This document shows positions 1 through 6,317 of a DNA stretch of 17,450 nucleotides, piece after piece; position 1 is the stretch's first letter, and each line of letters opens with the position of its first letter. The notes under the pieces are model-generated. The model saw only the letters and a list, made by a program, of their open reading frames with translations, had not been told where the DNA came from and made no database searches. This DNA comes from Roseiflexaceae bacterium UBA965 (GTDB lineage: Bacteria; Chloroflexota; Chloroflexia; Chloroflexales; Roseiflexaceae): the NCBI GenBank assembly GCA_002292925.1, contig DBCF01000137.1:1-17450 (forward strand), given 5' to 3'. The position numbers and the translations under genes were made by a program.

Positions 1-1
1 C

Positions 2-607
2 GATACGCTATCACCGCTCGCACTGACGGCCCAACAACAGGTGCTGGCGCAACGCTACCCCGCACGCCCGATCTTGGCTGTCTCGGCCCATGACGACGCA
101 AGTATCGCCCGCTGGCTTGACGTGGTGCTGACGGGTGTTGCTGCCCCCCGTACCCTCGATATTGATTATGTCCGCTACGCCGAAGCCGAAGCCGCCCTCG
201 GCTGGCTCAATGCCACCGTGCGCCTGACGGCAACCCGGCCGTTTTTGATCGATAGTTGGCTGACAGGAGCGTTGTATCTGTTTGACCAGGCCTTGTTGAC
301 CGAAGGGGCAGCAATTGCTCACCTCAAAATGCATGCGCAAACTGCTGAAACTAGCGCCAAAGTCAGTGTGACAGGGACGGGCTATCCCCCTAGTTGGGAT
401 GTGGTACCACGTCAAATCCCCACTACCACCGCCGACGTCATCATCAATGCCCGGGTTGGAGTGGCTCCGGCCGTATTAGCCGTGGCGTTGCAACAGATTG
501 TGACCAATAGTCCGTCATACGTTACGGTGACGATTGTCACCCATGCCTGTTTCCAACCGGCACCCCCCCAGCCGACATTTCGTATGACCACAGAGGAGGC
601 TTTATGA
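2..607 (+). CDS. CobW/P47K-like GTPase, C-terminal part (5' end outside window)
   Basis: The reading frame is open from the first bases of the window, so the gene starts upstream and only about 201 C-terminal residues are present. The first part (LSPLALTAQQQVLAQRYPAR, then ILAVSAHD) looks like the end of a CobW/HypB-type P-loop GTPase domain, where a hydrophobic strand ending in SA supplies the G5 base-recognition motif. It is followed by the YAEAEAALGWLNATV stretch that I associate with the 'P47K' cobalamin-synthesis-like GTPase family. The Walker A, Walker B and NKxD motifs would lie upstream and cannot be checked. CobW-family proteins are generally GTP-dependent metal chaperones, but the substrate here is unknown. 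The TGA stop overlaps the ATG of the next gene (ATGA), which points to translational coupling. A GTG at 41 is the first possible start inside the window but is probably internal. Confidence 0.62.
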   Translation, partial: DTLSPLALTAQQQVLAQRYPARPILAVSAHDDASIARWLDVVLTGVAAPRTLDIDYVRYAEAEAALGWLNATVRLTATRPFLIDSWLTGALYLFDQALLTEGAAIAHLKMHAQTAETSAKVSVTGTGYPPSWDVVPRQIPTTTADVIINARVGVAPAVLAVALQQIVTNSPSYVTVTIVTHACFQPAPPQPTFRMTTEEAL

Positions 608-978
608 CAGACCCACGCATCCAACGCCAAGTCGAGGCAATCATCCAACGTGCCAATCAATCCCCACCGATTTTTTTGTACAAAACCATTCAAGTTGGCG
701 TCGATTCGGTATTTGCCGGTGTACAAAACGTATTTACGAATTTTGCGATTAGTCCGATTCAATTGGCGGGGCTCAATGGTTGGCAGGTGGTTGGTGTCGT
801 CCCCCAAACCATCGCTGTCACCTCAAATCAAGGCTTCAATAACTTTGTGTCGAATGGGGGTAACGTTCTTGCCGTCTATTTGTTGATGCAACTGACCCTC
901 AACAAAGAAAACGCCACCTTGCTCCGCCCCGAAATCGAAGACTATGTCAAACGTGACTTGCAAGCGAAGTTGGGCTAA
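604..978 (+). CDS. 124-residue protein of unknown function, weakly DUF4177-like
   Basis: The start is well defined: ATG at 604 follows a strong AGAGGAGG site (592-599) and overlaps the stop of the upstream GTPase gene. No signal peptide or clear membrane span is present. The centre holds LAGLNGWQVVGVVPQT (roughly residues 57-72). This resembles the 'GW-hydrophobic-V-hydrophobic-P' strand of small DUF4177-type proteins, which are otherwise uncharacterised. The flanks are an amphipathic N-terminal helix and a charged C-terminal helix (RPEIEDYVKRDLQAK). The gene sits between a CobW-like GTPase and an AAA+ ATPase in the same direction, so it may be a partner or substrate of one of them. I cannot assign a function. 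The DUF4177 resemblance rests on one short motif and is weak. Confidence 0.75.
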   Translation: MTDPRIQRQVEAIIQRANQSPPIFLYKTIQVGVDSVFAGVQNVFTNFAISPIQLAGLNGWQVVGVVPQTIAVTSNQGFNNFVSNGGNVLAVYLLMQLTLNKENATLLRPEIEDYVKRDLQAKLG

Positions 979-1021
979 GTTGCGCTGTGGCGCACAGTTT
1001 CACTGATGAAAGGGGGGCATG

Positions 1022-2224
1022 ATGACCCGTGCCGATATTACCGTGGTCGCCTATACCATCGCTGTGAATCGGGGCGCCACCACCGTTGACACCATCCATG
1101 TGGTGCTTGCGGTGGTGCAGTTGTACGACAATCTCATCCGTGATTGGATTACGCTCGATCAAGTGCTTGCATATGTGCCCCCCGCCACCAAAACCAACAC
1201 TAAGCCCATGTTTAGCGATGCCGCCCAATTTGCCCTCGACCAATGCACTGACGACGATGCCACGATTGCCTGGCTACAACAAACCTACCAACGCCTAGTG
1301 GCAGGGGAATCGATTGATATCACTGCCCCACCAGCGCCACCAGCGCCACCAGTCCCCGTAGCGCCGGAGCGCCGCAGTGTGGCCGAGGTTTTCGCCGACC
1401 TCGATGCCCTAATCGGTTTGACCCCGGTTAAACAGGCCGTGCGTGAAATCGTGGCTCGCCAACAAGCTATGGCGTTCCTTGCTACCCGCGGAACCCCCGC
1501 CGTCTTTAGTAAGCATTTGGTCTTTACGGGTGCGCCTGGCACCGGCAAAACTACCGTGGCACGCTACGTGGGTGAACTCTATGCGGCGATTAACGTGTTA
1601 CCTACCACCAGCTTTATCGAAGTCTCGCGGGCCGATTTGATTGGGCAGTTTATTGGCCAAACCGCCCCCAAAGTCCAAGATGTCGTCAATCGAGCCCGTG
1701 GTGGCGTGCTGTTTATCGATGAAGCCTATGCCTTGATGCCCCACCACGAAAGCGACTATGGCCACGAAGCCTTGTCTACCCTCGTGCAATTAATGGAAAA
1801 CTATCGTGATGACCTCGTGGTCATCATGGCTGGCTACCGCGACGAAATGCGCGCCCTGATTAATGTCAATCCTGGCTTGCGTAGTCGTATGACTACCTAT
1901 ATCGACTTTCCTGATTACGTTCCGGCTGAATTAGGCAAGATTTTCACCAACATCATCGCCCACTATGGGATTACGCTGACACCCGAGGCACTTGAGTACC
2001 TCACCACGCAACTTGGGCAGGTCTTTACCACCGGTGAATACGGCAACGCCCGCTATGTGCGCTCGTTGTGGGAACATGCGTTCACGAGTATGGCGCTCCG
2101 TGAATTCGCCGATGGTAGCTACTCTGCTGATGCCCTACGTCAATTAACCCGCGCCGACATTACTTATGCCATAACCAAACTCGCTGCTATGCCGGCTCCA
2201 TTGCACACCTTAACAAGCTCTTAA
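1022..2224 (+). CDS. CbbX/SpoVK-type AAA+ ATPase with N-terminal Clp_N-like domain
   Basis: A 400-residue AAA+ protein of the CbbX/SpoVK/EccA clade. Visible motifs are: a pre-Walker segment LIGLTPVKQAVREIV (130-144); Walker A GAPGTGKT (170-177); the pore-loop-like LIGQFIGQTAPK (206-217); Walker B VLFIDEA (229-235); sensor 1 region VIMAGYRDEM (267-276); arginine-finger segment NPGLRSRM (283-290); and sensor 2 GNARYVRSL (341-349). Members form ring hexamers that remodel or unfold partner proteins. Residues 1-95 include TIHVVLAVVQLYDNLI and MFSDAAQFALDQC, which resemble one half-repeat of a Clp_N adaptor-binding domain. A Pro/Ala linker (102-116) joins this to the ATPase. Two adjacent ATGs (1019, 1022) follow the AAAGGGGGG site at 1009-1017; 1022 has the better spacing. 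No Rubisco genes are nearby, so a Rubisco-activase role is not supported. The CobW-like and unknown neighbours suggest assembly or metal-cofactor remodelling, which is inference. Confidence 0.88.
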   Translation: MTRADITVVAYTIAVNRGATTVDTIHVVLAVVQLYDNLIRDWITLDQVLAYVPPATKTNTKPMFSDAAQFALDQCTDDDATIAWLQQTYQRLVAGESIDITAPPAPPAPPVPVAPERRSVAEVFADLDALIGLTPVKQAVREIVARQQAMAFLATRGTPAVFSKHLVFTGAPGTGKTTVARYVGELYAAINVLPTTSFIEVSRADLIGQFIGQTAPKVQDVVNRARGGVLFIDEAYALMPHHESDYGHEALSTLVQLMENYRDDLVVIMAGYRDEMRALINVNPGLRSRMTTYIDFPDYVPAELGKIFTNIIAHYGITLTPEALEYLTTQLGQVFTTGEYGNARYVRSLWEHAFTSMALREFADGSYSADALRQLTRADITYAITKLAAMPAPLHTLTSS

Positions 2225-2283
2225 AAATGAAAATTATTTGCATATACAAATCATTATTACGCTATTTTTGCATCAAAAAAATA

Positions 2284-2312
2284 TTGACAAACATAGATGA
2301 CTATGGTTTGAT
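2284..2312 (+). promoter_or_regulatory. Sigma-70-type promoter for the YbjN-like gene
   Basis: A perfect -35 box TTGACA (2284-2289) is followed by a 17-base spacer and a 4/6 -10 box TTTGAT (2307-2312). An A/T-rich tract directly upstream (2274-2283) could act as an UP element. The whole intergenic stretch 2225-2283 is strongly AT-rich compared with its surroundings. Predicted transcription starts near 2319, leaving a leader of about 30 bases before the preferred ATG at 2349. Confidence 0.6.
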
Positions 2313-2348
2313 AGTAGAGGAATTATGTTTCATGAAGAAGGAAAAACG

Positions 2349-2789
2349 ATGCCTACTGTTGCGCAAGTGTCTGCATTAGCCTTGAAGTATTTGGCCCCCC
2401 TCGGTGCCGAAATGGACGAAGATGGCGATATCTGTATTGACCAAGACGGTACCTTGTGCTATGTGAGTGTCGAAGAATTTGGCAAACAGATGAAGCAGGG
2501 CAACGACATCTTGGTCAAGATCTACGCCCCCATGGTATGGGACGTGCCCCGCACGCCGGCCTTGTACAAGTGGGTTGCCACCGAAGCCCAAACTGATTAT
2601 TTGTGTCGCGTGGCCTGTAACGAAAACCACAACGAAGATCCCAAGCTCACCGACATTTATCTCGAGCACGGTATGTTGGGTGACAACATGCAAGCTGCGG
2701 AATTGATTACGTCGGTGGTGTATATGATTGCCATTGTCAATGAAATCTACCCTGATATCCACGAAACCTTTGGCGGCACGTTGGAATAA
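2349..2789 (+). CDS. Acidic YbjN-like (type III chaperone fold) protein
   Basis: A 146-residue acidic protein. The N-terminal helix and strand (QVSALALKYLAPLG, then EMDEDGDICIDQDGTLCYVSV, residues 7-41) resemble the YbjN/CesT-like domain. In that domain a helix is followed by a strand of the form D-E-D-G-D-hydrophobic and a short hairpin. Such proteins often act as small binding or chaperone modules, and no enzyme motif is visible. I chose ATG 2349 over the in-frame ATG 2325. GAAGGAAAA lies just upstream of 2349 at normal spacing, and the domain begins within about 10 residues of it; the 2325 start would add only eight charged, non-conserved residues. It has its own promoter and ends at a long hairpin, so it is probably monocistronic. 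The strong-looking promoter suggests good expression. Function is not assigned. Confidence 0.72.
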   Translation: MPTVAQVSALALKYLAPLGAEMDEDGDICIDQDGTLCYVSVEEFGKQMKQGNDILVKIYAPMVWDVPRTPALYKWVATEAQTDYLCRVACNENHNEDPKLTDIYLEHGMLGDNMQAAELITSVVYMIAIVNEIYPDIHETFGGTLE

Positions 2790-2795
2790 TTACCG

Positions 2796-2849
2796 CTAAC
2801 GTCAATCCCCCCCACACCGCAATCGCGGCGTGGGGGGGATTGACGTTAG
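2796..2849. terminator. 25-bp stem hairpin between convergent YbjN-like gene and nuoE
   Basis: Left arm 2796-2820 and right arm 2825-2849 pair over 25 bases with one non-Watson-Crick position (2816/2829) around an AATC loop. The stem contains seven consecutive G-C pairs. The odd position is A-C in the + transcript but a G-U wobble in the - transcript, so the fold is slightly better for nuoE. It lies 6 bases after one stop codon and 5 bases from the other, as expected for a shared terminator. Neither side carries a clear U-run, so it may work as a transcription block or RNA-stabilising 3' end rather than as a classic intrinsic terminator. Confidence 0.72.
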
Positions 2850-2854
2850 TGAGA

Positions 2855-3379
2855 CTAAATTTCGGCGAGGCGCCCCGAAATGCTGATGCGATCGTTTTTG
2901 GCGATACGCTCACGCAAGTGCGTCAACAGCTCGTCGACTTTCTCGGGGGTGTCGAGGTTGCGGTAGTAGTCCAAGTTGGCTTGGAGCAACGGTGCGCGGT
3001 TACAATCGGCCAAGCATTTGACTCGTTGCAAGGTAAACATGCCGTCTGGCGTGGTTTGTTCGCATTGGATGCCCAACTTGTTTTCGAGGGTGCTGACGAG
3101 CTCTTCGGCACCACAAAAGGCACAAGGAACGTCGTCGCAGACTTGGAGTACCACTTTGCCTACTTTGTCGTCGTAGAGCAGGGTATAAAACCCGACTACT
3201 TCGAAGACATCGGTGGGTGGCACGTCGATGATGGTAGCGACTTCACGGATGGCTTCATCGGTGAGGCGACCATAGGTATCTTGGGCGACATAGAGCAGTG
3301 CGAGAATCGCGCTCTTTTTTTGGGGGTAACGGGCCAAGATTGCATCAATCTCGGCGCCGTGTTGTTGACGAAGTGACAT
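2855..3379 (-). CDS. nuoE: NADH-quinone oxidoreductase subunit E (24 kDa, 2Fe-2S)
   Basis: A 174-residue NuoE of normal length. It is part of the NADH-oxidising arm of complex I, where it holds the N1a [2Fe-2S] cluster and pairs with NuoF. The four cluster ligands are visible: C81 and C86 in CDDVPC, then C122 and C126 in KCLADC, followed by the usual NRAP. The helical N-terminal part (YPQKKSAILALLYVAQD) and VFEVVGFYTLLY are typical of the thioredoxin-like family. ATG 3379 is preceded by an AGGA-type site at about 8 bases. It follows nuoD by 34 bases in the same direction and is the last gene of this nuo block. Its stop (TAG) is 5 bases from the large hairpin. nuoF and nuoG, its direct partners, do not follow it here. 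Confidence 0.96.
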   Translation of the reverse strand: MSLRQQHGAEIDAILARYPQKKSAILALLYVAQDTYGRLTDEAIREVATIIDVPPTDVFEVVGFYTLLYDDKVGKVVLQVCDDVPCAFCGAEELVSTLENKLGIQCEQTTPDGMFTLQRVKCLADCNRAPLLQANLDYYRNLDTPEKVDELLTHLRERIAKNDRISISGRLAEI

Positions 3380-3413
3380 GACATTGTCCTACACTCTGGG
3401 CGGTCTATGCCGC

Positions 3414-4658
3414 TTAGCGATCCACTTCTCCGAGCACGGGGTCAAGCGAGGCAATCAAGGCGACCAAGTCAGCCATCAATTGTCCTTTGGCCATGTGTGG
3501 CAAGGATTGCAGGTTGATGAATGACGGGGCGCGCATATGCACACGGTATGGCTTAGGGCCACCGTCGCTGACGATATAAGTGGCCAATTCACCACGGGGT
3601 GATTCGATGGCCGCCAAAGCATCGCCACGGGGCGGCTTGAAGCCCTCGGTCCACAACTTGAAGTGGTGGATGAGTGATTCCATGCTATGGGTGATTTCGG
3701 ATTTGGGTGGGGGCGCCACTTTACGATTGCTAGTCTGGAATACGCCAGGCCCCATGTCTTTGAGGCGTTGCCACGCTTGGCGGGCAATGCTGACACTCTC
3801 GCGCATTTCGGCCATGCGTACGAGATAACGATCGTAGATATCGCCGTTTTTGGCGATAGGCACGTTGAAATCATACGTTTCGTAGCCACAATAGGGCATA
3901 TCTTTGCGCAAGTCCCAGGCCACGCCGGTGGCACGCAGACCAGGGCCAGTCAATCCGTATTGGATGGCGGCTGCGCTATCGATGGCGCCGACGCCCATGG
4001 TGCGTTCTTGCCAGATGATGTTGTTGGTCAACAACGATTCGTACTCGTCGATGCGGCTCGGCATAATGTCGAGCAATGCTTTGACGGTGGGCAAAAAGTC
4101 GCTGGGCAAGTCATAGGCTAGCCCGCCCACACGGAAGTAGCTGGTCATCATCCGCGCCCCTGACACCATTTCAAAGATGTCGAGGATTTGTTCGCGTTCG
4201 CGGAAGCCATACAAAAAGACGCTCATGGCGGCTAGGTCCAAGGCGTGCGAGCTCAACCACACGAGGTGGCTCGAGATGCGTTGCAATTCGACCAACAACA
4301 CCCGTGCCACGGTGGGGCGCTCGGGGATGTCAACGCCCATCAGTTTTTCGACGGCCAGCACATAGCTGAGGTTGTTTGACAGCGGTGCTAGGTAGTCGGT
4401 GCGGTCAGTCATGACCACTGCTTGCTGGTAGGTCTTGAACTCCATGTTTTTTTCGATGCCGGTATGCAAAAAGCCGACGTCGGGGGCGACGTTGACGACG
4501 GTTTCGCCGTCGAGTTCGACCACGAGGCGCAACACACCGTGGGTGCTGGGGTGATGTGGCCCCATGTTGAGCACCATGGTGTTGGTTTTGCCGGCTAAGG
4601 CCGGATCAGTGATGCTATGCGGTGATGGCACCGACAAGCTATGGTCAATAAATGTCAT
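3414..4658 (-). CDS. nuoD: NADH-quinone oxidoreductase subunit D (49 kDa)
   Basis: A 414-residue NuoD, the 49-kDa peripheral subunit. With NuoB it forms the quinone-binding cavity of complex I, and it is related to the large subunit of [NiFe] hydrogenases. Recognisable segments are MGPHHPSTHGVLRLVVELDG near residues 32-51 (this loop lines the quinone site), GFLHTGIEKNMEF, and TDRTDYLAPLSNN. The C-terminal half has GPGLRATG, DLRKDMPY and ESPRGELATYIVSDG. The hydrogenase nickel ligands are absent, as usual for NuoD. I prefer ATG 4658 to the in-frame TTG 4676, because AAGAGGGAATT immediately precedes 4658 and the longer form adds six residues overlapping the ribosome-binding site. It is not fused to NuoC. 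The gap to nuoC is 24 bases. Confidence 0.96.
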   Translation of the reverse strand: MTFIDHSLSVPSPHSITDPALAGKTNTMVLNMGPHHPSTHGVLRLVVELDGETVVNVAPDVGFLHTGIEKNMEFKTYQQAVVMTDRTDYLAPLSNNLSYVLAVEKLMGVDIPERPTVARVLLVELQRISSHLVWLSSHALDLAAMSVFLYGFREREQILDIFEMVSGARMMTSYFRVGGLAYDLPSDFLPTVKALLDIMPSRIDEYESLLTNNIIWQERTMGVGAIDSAAAIQYGLTGPGLRATGVAWDLRKDMPYCGYETYDFNVPIAKNGDIYDRYLVRMAEMRESVSIARQAWQRLKDMGPGVFQTSNRKVAPPPKSEITHSMESLIHHFKLWTEGFKPPRGDALAAIESPRGELATYIVSDGGPKPYRVHMRAPSFINLQSLPHMAKGQLMADLVALIASLDPVLGEVDR

Positions 4659-4682
4659 AATTCCCTCTTGCGCCAACGCCGA

Positions 4683-5204
4683 TTATTCTTCGGCAAAGGG
4701 TTTGCGTGCGGAGATTTGCGCTTCGGTGTTGCTGAACGCCACTTCCTCGTAACCGAGTGGGACGTCTTTGCGTTGGGGGAAGCCCGACCAGTCGTCAGGC
4801 ATCAAAATGCGCTCCAACGCCGGGTGCCCATCAAAAATAATCCCAAACATGTCGTAGGCTTCGCGCTCTTGGTAGTTGGCGGTTTGCCACAACCCGGTCA
4901 AGGTTGGCACATGGATGTCTTTTTCGGTGATGCCTACTTTGAGACAGACACGATGACGATTGGCATGTGATAACAGGTGATAGACCACTTCGAAGCGTGG
5001 TTGGCGGCCGAGATAATCGACGCCACACAAGTTTTCGAGGAAGTTGTAGGCGAGGGCACTGTCATCACGCAAAAACTGCGCCACGGCGACAATCTGCTCT
5101 CGCGGTACGTTGATGGTGGCTTCGCCACTGAGCATACTACTCACCGGGCCGATTTTGTCGCCAAACTCGGCTTGGAGTCGTTCGATAACCGTTGCATTAT
5201 CCAT
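4683..5204 (-). CDS. nuoC: NADH-quinone oxidoreductase subunit C (30 kDa)
   Basis: A 173-residue NuoC, the 30-kDa subunit of the connecting module of complex I, which packs against NuoD and NuoB. Typical features are FLENLCGVDYLG (55-66), RFEVVYHLLSH (70-80), the signature YQEREAYDMFGI (111-122), and the C-terminal LMPDDWSGFPQRKDVPLGYEE. It is a separate gene, unlike the NuoCD fusion of E. coli. ATG 5204 has an ACGAGG site about 9 bases upstream. It lies 15 bases after nuoB and 24 bases before nuoD, so these genes are clearly co-transcribed. Confidence 0.96.
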   Translation of the reverse strand: MDNATVIERLQAEFGDKIGPVSSMLSGEATINVPREQIVAVAQFLRDDSALAYNFLENLCGVDYLGRQPRFEVVYHLLSHANRHRVCLKVGITEKDIHVPTLTGLWQTANYQEREAYDMFGIIFDGHPALERILMPDDWSGFPQRKDVPLGYEEVAFSNTEAQISARKPFAEE

Positions 5205-5219
5205 TGTTACAAACCTCGT

Positions 5220-5726
5220 TTACACATGAATCGGCGCGCGCTCACGGAGCGAGCCGTCTAGCTTCATGCGTTCGACTTTGCTGTGCAACTGCATGATGCC
5301 ATCGATCAGAGCCTCGGGGCGGGGAGGGCAACCGGCGACATAGACGTCAACGGGGATGATTTCGTCGACCCCTTGCACGATGGCGTAGTTGTTAAACACG
5401 CCACCACATGAGGCGCAGTCACCCATGGCGATGACCCACTTGGGGTTAGACATTTGATCGTAGAGGCGGCGAATCACTGGGGCCATTTTGCGCGACACGC
5501 GACCAGCCACAATGATCAGGTCGGCTTGGCGCGGCGAGGCCCGGTTGATTTCCATCCCGAACCGTGACAAGTCGTAGTTGGAGCCTTGGGCGCCCATCAT
5601 TTCGATGGCACAACAAGCCAAACCAAACAAGAGTGGCCACATGGCGTTGGTACGACCCCAGTTCACCACCGTCTCGAGTGAGGTGGTGACGACGCCCATA
5701 TCGCCGGCTTTGGTTTCTATTCCCAT
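5220..5726 (-). CDS. nuoB: NADH-quinone oxidoreductase subunit B (PSST, N2 cluster)
   Basis: A 168-residue NuoB. It carries the terminal [4Fe-4S] cluster N2, which passes electrons to quinone. The ligands are in place: tandem C38-C39 in GLACCAIEMM, a cysteine in GDCASCGG (C104/C107), and C133 in GCPPRPEAL. The FGMEINRASPRQADLIIVAG stretch (56-75) is also typical. The proposed ATG (5726) overlaps the end of nuoA by 10 bases, which suggests translational coupling. The N-terminus is short and lacks the extension seen in some families. The product is soluble or peripheral on the cytoplasmic side. Confidence 0.97.
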   Translation of the reverse strand: MGIETKAGDMGVVTTSLETVVNWGRTNAMWPLLFGLACCAIEMMGAQGSNYDLSRFGMEINRASPRQADLIIVAGRVSRKMAPVIRRLYDQMSNPKWVIAMGDCASCGGVFNNYAIVQGVDEIIPVDVYVAGCPPRPEALIDGIMQLHSKVERMKLDGSLRERAPIHV

Positions 5727-6073
5727 GTGAGCGCTCCCTTTTTCCAGATATAGAAGAGACCGACGAGCAACACCAATACGAAGCTCCCCATTTCGTACAA
5801 CCCGGGTACGCCTAATTGGCGATAGACCAAGGCATAGGGGAAGAAGAAGATAACTTCGATGTCGAACAAAATGAAAATCATCGCCACCAAATTAAATTTG
5901 ATGGGGAAGCGATGATTCGCTTCGCCGATGGGTTCCATCCCCGATTCATACGGAGCCAGTTTGCGTACGGTCGGCTTAGCCGGCCCCAAAAAACGCGATA
6001 GGGTGATGACAAACACGGCGATGAATAGGGCAATACCTAACATCGCTAGAATCGGTACGTATGCAGCGAGCAT
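5717..6073 (-). CDS. nuoA: NADH-quinone oxidoreductase subunit A (membrane)
   Basis: A 118-residue membrane subunit of complex I with three predicted transmembrane helices: near residues 5-28, in the middle (FNLVAMIFILFDIEVIFFFPYAL), and near the C-terminus (SFVLVLLVGLFYIW). The diagnostic motif YESGMEPIGEA, followed by RFPIKF and then FDIEVIFFFPYA, is present. The frame extends upstream to a TTG at 6175. I chose ATG 6073 because GAGGA lies about 7 bases before it, the family N-terminus begins there, and the extension would run through the promoter at 6132-6159. It is the first gene of nuoABCDE. Confidence 0.95.
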   Translation of the reverse strand: MLAAYVPILAMLGIALFIAVFVITLSRFLGPAKPTVRKLAPYESGMEPIGEANHRFPIKFNLVAMIFILFDIEVIFFFPYALVYRQLGVPGLYEMGSFVLVLLVGLFYIWKKGALTWE

Positions 6074-6131
6074 GGTCACGTCCTCGATAAAAAAGACAAT
6101 CGTCGACAGTAGGCAGTTTTTCCTCGCCGTC

Positions 6132-6159
6132 ATTATACGCTTTGTAGCGTTTGTGTCAA
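6132..6159 (-). promoter_or_regulatory. Consensus sigma-70 promoter of nuoABCDE
   Basis: On the minus strand a perfect TTGACA (6159-6154) and a perfect TATAAT (6137-6132) are separated by 16 bases. Predicted start of transcription is near 6125, giving a leader of about 50 bases to the nuoA ATG at 6073. Two inverted repeats overlap it: 6147-6163 (GCGTTTG-TGT-CAAACGC) covers the -35 box, and 6137-6150 (ACGCT-TTGT-AGCGT) lies within the spacer. Either could be an operator. Confidence 0.8.
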
Positions 6160-6308
6160 ACGCACAATCAGCCAAATCATCCTAATTTGATACGTCGATG
6201 GCTGATAATTACCGAAATCCTTACCAATTTGCGATTTTGCCTGTGACGCTACACGAAAATAGATGAGGAGTGTGCTTGGGTTCCGTAACATGCGCCATCA
6301 ATAACTCG

Positions 6309-6317
6309 TGGTATAAT
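6309..6317 (+). promoter_or_regulatory. Extended -10 promoter of isocitrate dehydrogenase
   Basis: The sequence TGGTATAAT gives a perfect -10 box (6312-6317) with the TGn extension. No good -35 box is found 16-18 bases upstream, as is common for extended -10 promoters. Transcription would start near 6324, about 76 bases before the idh ATG. An 8-base inverted repeat (6291-6298 with 6316-6323) brackets and overlaps the -10, so a repressor bound there would block it. Confidence 0.68.

Noticed and set aside
981..996. Small hairpin (TGCGC-TGTG-GCGCA) before the AAA+ gene as a terminator
   Set aside because: Only five base pairs and no U-run. It lies between co-directional genes with a good ribosome-binding site right after it, so at most it is a weak processing or attenuation site.
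1022..2224. Rubisco activase CbbX
   Set aside because: The AAA+ core fits the CbbX clade, but no Rubisco or Calvin-cycle gene is present and the N-terminal domain is different. Only the clade is named.
2840..3376. Long plus-strand open frame opposite nuoE (178 codons)
   Set aside because: It mirrors nuoE codon for codon on the opposite strand, begins inside the terminator hairpin, lacks a ribosome-binding site and encodes no recognisable family.
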